In this document: one piece after another, positions 20,020 through 22,500 of the stretch
Layout of the letters: each line of letters begins with the position of its first letter
Numbering within the stretch: the stretch's first letter is position 1
Assembly (NCBI GenBank): GCA_034096865.1
Contig: JAWQFJ010001309.1
Location: 7,501 to 30,000 of the forward strand
Source: Theodoxus fluviatilis
Lineage: Eukaryota; Mollusca; Gastropoda; Cycloneritida; Neritidae
DNA length: 22,500 nt
Reading direction: 5' to 3'
The notes under the pieces: generated by a model
Seen by the model: only the letters and a program-made list of their open reading frames with translations
What the model was told of the DNA's origin: nothing
The model's database searches: none
Translations under genes and position numbers: made by a program

Positions 20020-20275
20020 ACTAGCAGCAAAATCACGTACAATCAGAGCAATCATACAAACACATAAACTTAACAAGCAAGCAGGCAGAATAATCAAACA
20101 CAGATGAAGCAAGCATACAACAAAAGAAAATAAACAAACAAGCAGGCTAAATAATCGAACACAATCAAGCAGGCATACCAACACATTAAATAAACAAGCA
20201 AGCAGACAACCAATCGACAATCTAAACAAGAATGAAATAAGCAAATGAAGTGAACAAACAAGCAAGCAAACACAA
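20020..20275. repeat. degenerate ~60-bp tandem repeat in the LINE 3' UTR
   Basis: Lines such as AACAAGCAAGCAGGCAGAAT, AATCAAACACAGATGAAGC, AAGCATACAACA and AAATAAACAAACAAGCAGGC recur with drift (for example about 20072-20134 against 20136-20194). This suggests an old two- to four-copy tandem duplication within the nested LINE's 3' UTR. Confidence 0.45.
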
Positions 20276-20382
20276 ACGAGATAAGTGAATCAAAACCAAA
20301 ATATTTACAAAATACAATTACGAGAATATGTACGGGGAGCTGTGAAGTTGAGCAGGTGTGGTGAGTGGGAGGGAGGTGGGGG

Positions 20383-20756
20383 CTATTTGGCAGATGTGTA
20401 TGCAAGAGAGAACAGGTGTGTCTTTAGATCAGCGCGGAAAGAGTCAGAATCGGAAGAGGGATACAGACGAATATTAGCAGGGAGAGAGTTCCAGACGAGA
20501 GGAGCGGAGGCAAAGAAAGAGCGGTCACCAAACGATGATTTCATTTTACGAGGGACGAGGGTGGTGGTGTTTGCTGAAGAGCGAAGTGTTCTGCGTGGCG
20601 TGTAAGTGTCTATGAGGGCTGTGAGGTATGCGGGTCCTGTCTGTGTGAATGCGTTGAAGGATAAGCATGCAATTTTGTAAATGATACGTTCCTCGACACG
20701 GAGCCAGTGTAGTTTCTGAAGGTAGGGGGTGATATGCTCAAATTTGCGGACTCTAC
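20383..20756 (-). pseudogene. L2/CR1-like reverse transcriptase, C-terminal fragment
   Basis: About 124 codons, open without breaks to a stop at 20383-20385. The order CRVRKFEHITPYLQKLHWL, RVEERIIYKIACLSFNA, GPAYLTALI, YTPRRTLRSS, VPRKMKSSFGDRSFFASAPL, VWNSLPANIR and FRADLKTHLF is the widespread C-terminal block of L2/CR1/Rex-type RTs (HITP-L--LHWLPV-ERI--KI). The catalytic palm is absent through 5' truncation. The frame continues upstream into host-LINE sequence by chance, so the 177-codon open frame overstates the true fragment. Confidence 0.85.
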
Positions 20757-20762
20757 AGATAA

Positions 20763-21053
20763 GAGGCTGGAGAGAAAAAACGGCAGGGCTGAATATGGAG
20801 AAAGACACCACAAAGCCCCGGAAACTTACGAGAGCACTGAATGATGAGGGCAACAAAGGACAGAAGATCACCCTGGAGGAGGAAGGAAGAACCCTCACTG
20901 GAAAAGCTGCTGCCAATGCCTTTGCCCAAGCAAATCAGGGAGAGAGCGACACCACCATACCCCTGCCTCTTTAGAGGGAAGTCAGAACCGAGATCAGAGA
21001 GAGAACGGAAAAAGAGCACAGGAAGCCATGCAACAAAACACCACCATGGCTGA
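20763..21053 (+). pseudogene. Jockey-like LINE ORF2 linker, continuing after the nested insertion
   Basis: The frame resumes with GWREKTAGLNMEKDTTKP, then LTRALNDEGNKGQKITLEE, GRTLTGKAAANAFAQANQG and ESDTTIP. This is the stretch between endonuclease and RT that usually carries MEKDTTKLW-LT-ALN. A stop follows at 20972-20974. The next bases read REVRTEIRERTEKEHRKPCN and KTPPWLS, ending at TGA. The expected RT domain never appears because the sequence meets the N gap. Confidence 0.7.
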
Positions 21054-21065
21054 GCTGAAGAATGC

Positions 21066-21068
21066 NNN
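21066..21068. other. assembly gap (three Ns)
   Basis: Three Ns interrupt the sequence just where the Jockey-like LINE should enter its RT domain (after GAGCTGAAGAATGC). The flanks do not read as neighbours: LINE sequence on the left, unrelated AT-rich sequence on the right. The gap probably hides more than three bases. Confidence 0.9.
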
Positions 21069-21651
21069 GTTCTCTATGCCCACTATATCATTTGGAAATA
21101 AAGATCCATTTGCCATCAACGCACTGTTTACCCTGACATAATTGATGCACATGTATCTACACTTATGTGGTCCTCCACCACAAAATACGACCAACGTCAT
21201 CGTGACTCATTTCGAGGTAATTTGAGTGAAAGGGGATAGATATGTTATTATTGGGACTTTGATAGATTTTGGAATCTACTGTCATTTATTTTATAACACA
21301 GCGTCGTGTTTTTTTTTAGTTTTCCATGGGCAGCCGTCCAGCTAGTCAGCCGACCCGACATACTACATGTGCATTAAAATAGCAACCATGACAACACTGC
21401 GTTACCTTAAAACACATTGCCTTAACTTTAAAAAAACCTTTTATAAAAACTTCATACCAGAGGGTACCAGTCTTCAATAGGTCATACTTTTGTCACCATT
21501 TCTTCTATTTTAAAGCTTTTTACATCGTCAGAAGGAAATATGTCTGTACTTTACAACCACATTCATAGCTGAGTTTCTAAAAGTAAACAGCCATCTAATC
21601 ACGTAGTTGATTGTCACATACATGTGTGTTACTAAGTCTTCTTCGTTGCAG
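21069..21651. other. last part of the intron, acceptor-proximal
   Basis: AT-rich sequence with no recognised repeat, leading into the CTTCTTCGTTGCAG acceptor. Candidate branch-point sequence lies in the last 50 bases (for example TTACTAAGT near 21629-21637). Confidence 0.5.
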
Positions 21652-21773
21652 ATGGCTGCCTTCTTCACCTTTTCATGGGAATTTGGCGGTTTCCTGTGCA
21701 AGTTCGTGCACTACATGCAGAACGTCTCCCTCATCTGCTCCGTGGGCACTCTCACCATCATCAGCATCGAGAG
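21652..21773 (+). CDS. class A neuropeptide-type GPCR, exon 2 (loop 1 end and TM3)
   Basis: The exon encodes 40 complete codons plus two bases. It reads SWEFGGFLCKFVHYMQ and then NVSLICSVGTLTIISIE, with the next codon beginning AG. Key residues are the Trp-Phe-Gly of extracellular loop 1, Cys 3.25 in FLCK (the disulfide to loop 2), the TM3 helix, and Glu plus the start of Arg of the (D/E)RY switch. It joins the phase-0 donor at 4518 to give CLPIK-MAAFF. The acceptor is GTTGCAG and the donor AG|GTGAGT, in phase 2 inside Arg 3.50, a position known to be interrupted in many class A receptors. The KFVHY-QNVS-ICSV-TLT--SIER pattern suggests a trissin/QRFP-like peptide receptor. Oddly, its last 16 bases seed the tandem array that follows. 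TM4-TM7 are outside the window. Confidence 0.9.
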
Positions 21774-21779
21774 GTGAGT
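21774..21779 (+). promoter_or_regulatory. 5' splice site of exon 2
   Basis: GAGAG|GTGAGT matches the U1 consensus at AG|GTGAGT. Reading on instead of splicing gives AGG TGA, so the message stops immediately after Arg. This copy is preferred as the true donor because it is the only one that follows the receptor frame without a stop. Confidence 0.85.
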
Positions 21780-21849
21780 ACGGCAATCCGGCAGTTACTG
21801 CGACGTCATCAGCATCGAGAGGTGAGTACGGCAATCCGGCAGCGACTGT

Positions 21850-22481
21850 GACGTCATCAGCATCGAGAGGTGAGTACGGCAATCCGGCAGTTACTGTGAC
21901 GTCATCAGCATCGAGAGGTGAGTAAGGCAATCCGGCAGTTACTGTGACGTCATCAGCATCGAGAGGTGAGTACGGCATTCTGGCAGTGACTGTGACGTCA
22001 TCAGCATCGAGAGGTGAGTACGGCAATCCGGCAGTTACTGTGACGTCATCAGCATCGAGAAGTGAGTACGGCAATCCGGCAGTTACTGTGACGTCATCAG
22101 CATCGAGAGGTGAGTACGGCAATCCGGCAGCGACTGTGACGTCATCAGCATCGAGAGGTAAGTACGGCAATCCGGCAGTTACTGCGACGTCATCAGCATC
22201 AAGAGGTGAGTACGGCAATCCGGCAGTTACTGTGACGTCATCAGCATCGAGAGGTGAGTACGGCAACCTGGCAGTTACTGCGACGTCATCAGCATCGAGA
22301 GGCGAGTACGGCAATCCGGCAGCGACTGTGACGTCATCAGCATCGAGAGGTGAGTACGGCAACCTGGCAGTTACTGCGACGTCATCAGCATCGAGAGGCG
22401 AGTACGGCAATCCGGCAGCGACTGTGACGTCATCAGCATCGAGAGGTGAGTACGGCATTCTGGCAGCGACTGTGACGTCAT
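21850..22481. promoter_or_regulatory. cluster of 11 palindromic CREs
   Basis: TGACGTCA occurs in units 2 to 8, 10, 12, 14 and 15 of the array; the other four units (1, 9, 11, 13) have CGACGTCA, keeping only one half-site. The perfect 8-mer is the CREB/ATF consensus. Spacing is 48 bp or a multiple of it. Regulatory activity is not shown; the sites may simply be carried by the repeat. Confidence 0.5.
22261..22452. repeat. 96-bp higher-order duplication within the array
   Basis: Positions 22261-22356 and 22357-22452 are identical two-unit blocks, including the CAACCTGG variant, the GC donor and the CGACGTCA/TGACGTCA pair. This marks a recent unequal exchange or slippage event. Confidence 0.85.
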
Positions 22482-22500
22482 CAGCATCGAGAGGTGAGTA

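Larger units (their letters stand above)
19893..20762 (-). mobile_element. 5'-truncated L2/CR1-like LINE nested in the Jockey-like LINE
   Basis: On the - strand the element starts at about 20756 inside the RT ORF, ends the ORF at 20383, and has a ~480-bp 3' UTR ending TGTAAAGCGCTTAGAGC...AAGCGCTATAGAAATAT, then an ATT-type microsatellite tail (19895-19910). That tail is characteristic of L2/CR1-group LINEs. AGATAA flanks both sides (19893-19898 and 20757-20762). Removing one copy with the insert leaves the host LINE frame open (TGC AAG ATA AGA GGC TGG), which supports AGATAA as the target duplication. It inserted after the host LINE had landed. Confidence 0.8.
18540..21065 (+). mobile_element. 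Jockey-like LINE, interrupted by a second LINE and cut at an assembly gap
   Basis: The 5' part, with GGCAGGGCTTCCCAAGCTAG near 18551 and a C-rich stretch at 18609-18663, looks like a LINE leader. The AP-endonuclease region and linker follow (18893-19892). An oppositely oriented LINE is inserted at 19893-20762, after which the linker resumes at 20763. The element stops at the three-N gap at 21066, before any RT palm motif. The ORF carries several frameshifts and stops, so this copy is dead. The left boundary is approximate. The clade (Jockey/I-like) is judged from endonuclease motifs only. Confidence 0.75.
4519..21651 (+). other. ~17.1-kb intron of the GPCR gene, phase 0
   Basis: The donor is AAG|GTCAGT at 4519 and the acceptor is CTTCTTCGTTGCAG ending at 21651. 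The intron separates TM2 from the end of extracellular loop 1. It holds essentially all the mobile elements and satellites of the window. A run of three Ns at 21066-21068 means the true length may differ from what is shown. Confidence 0.85.
21758..22500. repeat. 48-bp tandem array containing exon end and 5' splice site, runs off the window
   Basis: The period is exactly 48 bp, with donor GT or GC dinucleotides at 21774 + 48k for k = 0 to 15 and no indels. Each unit is 16 bases identical or nearly so to the exon end (TCATCAGCATCGAGAG) followed by 32 intronic bases (GTGAGTACGGCAATCCGGCA, then a GTTACTGTGACG-like part). The first period starts in the exon at 21758. Variants include GTTACTG/GCGACTG, GTGACG/GCGACG, CAATCC/CATTCT/CAACCT and three changed donors. 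As 48 is a multiple of 3, the - strand shows a 261-codon frame of 16-residue repeats, which is an artefact. No Pol II or Pol III gene is evident in it. Confidence 0.95.
21822..22500 (+). promoter_or_regulatory. 15 repeated decoy 5' splice sites
   Basis: After the true donor, 15 further exon-end/donor junctions occur at 48-bp steps. Most read GAGAG|GTGAGT. The copy near 22062 has GAGAA|GTGAGT, the copy near 22158 has GAGAG|GTAAGT, and the copies near 22302 and 22398 have GC for GT. All others keep a strong U1 match. Whether any are used is unknown. Confidence 0.6.

Noticed and set aside
20757..20916. Upstream part of the - strand 177-codon frame as RT
   Set aside because: Beyond 20756 it is antisense of the host LINE linker; only 20383-20756 matches RT.
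21673..22458. 261-codon - strand frame of 16-residue repeats (LPYSPLDADD-type)
   Set aside because: It exists only because the 48-bp unit is a multiple of three and lacks stops on that strand. It overlaps the antisense of exon 2 and has no flanking gene structure.

Overview
The window is eukaryotic, gene-poor and crowded with repeats. It shows spliced coding exons with consensus splice sites, several non-LTR retrotransposon fragments, DNA-transposon-like inverted repeats, and many micro- and minisatellites. The retrotransposon types (an RTE-clade tail, an L2/CR1-like tail, a Jockey-like endonuclease) and a peptide-receptor-like GPCR suggest a marine lophotrochozoan, perhaps a gastropod mollusc. 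That is inference; the species cannot be read from the sequence.

The only host gene I can support is a class A (rhodopsin-like) neuropeptide-type GPCR on the + strand. The first coding exon (4192-4518) encodes the glycosylatable N-terminus, TM1 and TM2. The next exon (21652-21773) encodes the end of extracellular loop 1 and TM3, up to the E-R of the (D/E)RY motif. The intron between them is about 17.1 kb. The rest of the receptor lies beyond the right edge.

Layout. 1-1717: nothing recognised. 1718-3039: two copies of a dispersed repeat, with a terminal-inverted-repeat element between them. 3048-3280: a 28-bp minisatellite. 3281-4191: upstream flank of the receptor gene. 4192-4518: exon 1. 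4519-21651: the intron, holding a SINE/LINE-tail-like stretch, a CTGC/GTCC microsatellite, a 24-copy 38-bp minisatellite, a MITE-like element with a strong ACCGGT-rich hairpin, a fold-back transposon with ~340-bp arms and a 7-bp target duplication, another imperfect inverted repeat, a 460-bp GGA tract, a third copy of the dispersed repeat, an RTE LINE tail, a 320-bp TG tract, a decayed reverse-transcriptase tail with a 43-bp tandem expansion, and a Jockey-like LINE interrupted by an L2/CR1-like LINE on the opposite strand. That LINE ends at a three-N gap. 21652-21773: exon 2. 21774-22500: a 48-bp tandem array running off the window.

The most unusual structure is the array after exon 2. Its 48-bp unit contains the last 16 nt of the exon plus the 5' splice site, so the true donor is followed by 15 more copies of the exon-end/donor junction. 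Eleven of the 15 units also carry a full palindromic CRE, TGACGTCA. Reading past the true donor meets TGA straight after the Arg codon, so use of any later donor would truncate the receptor after TM3.
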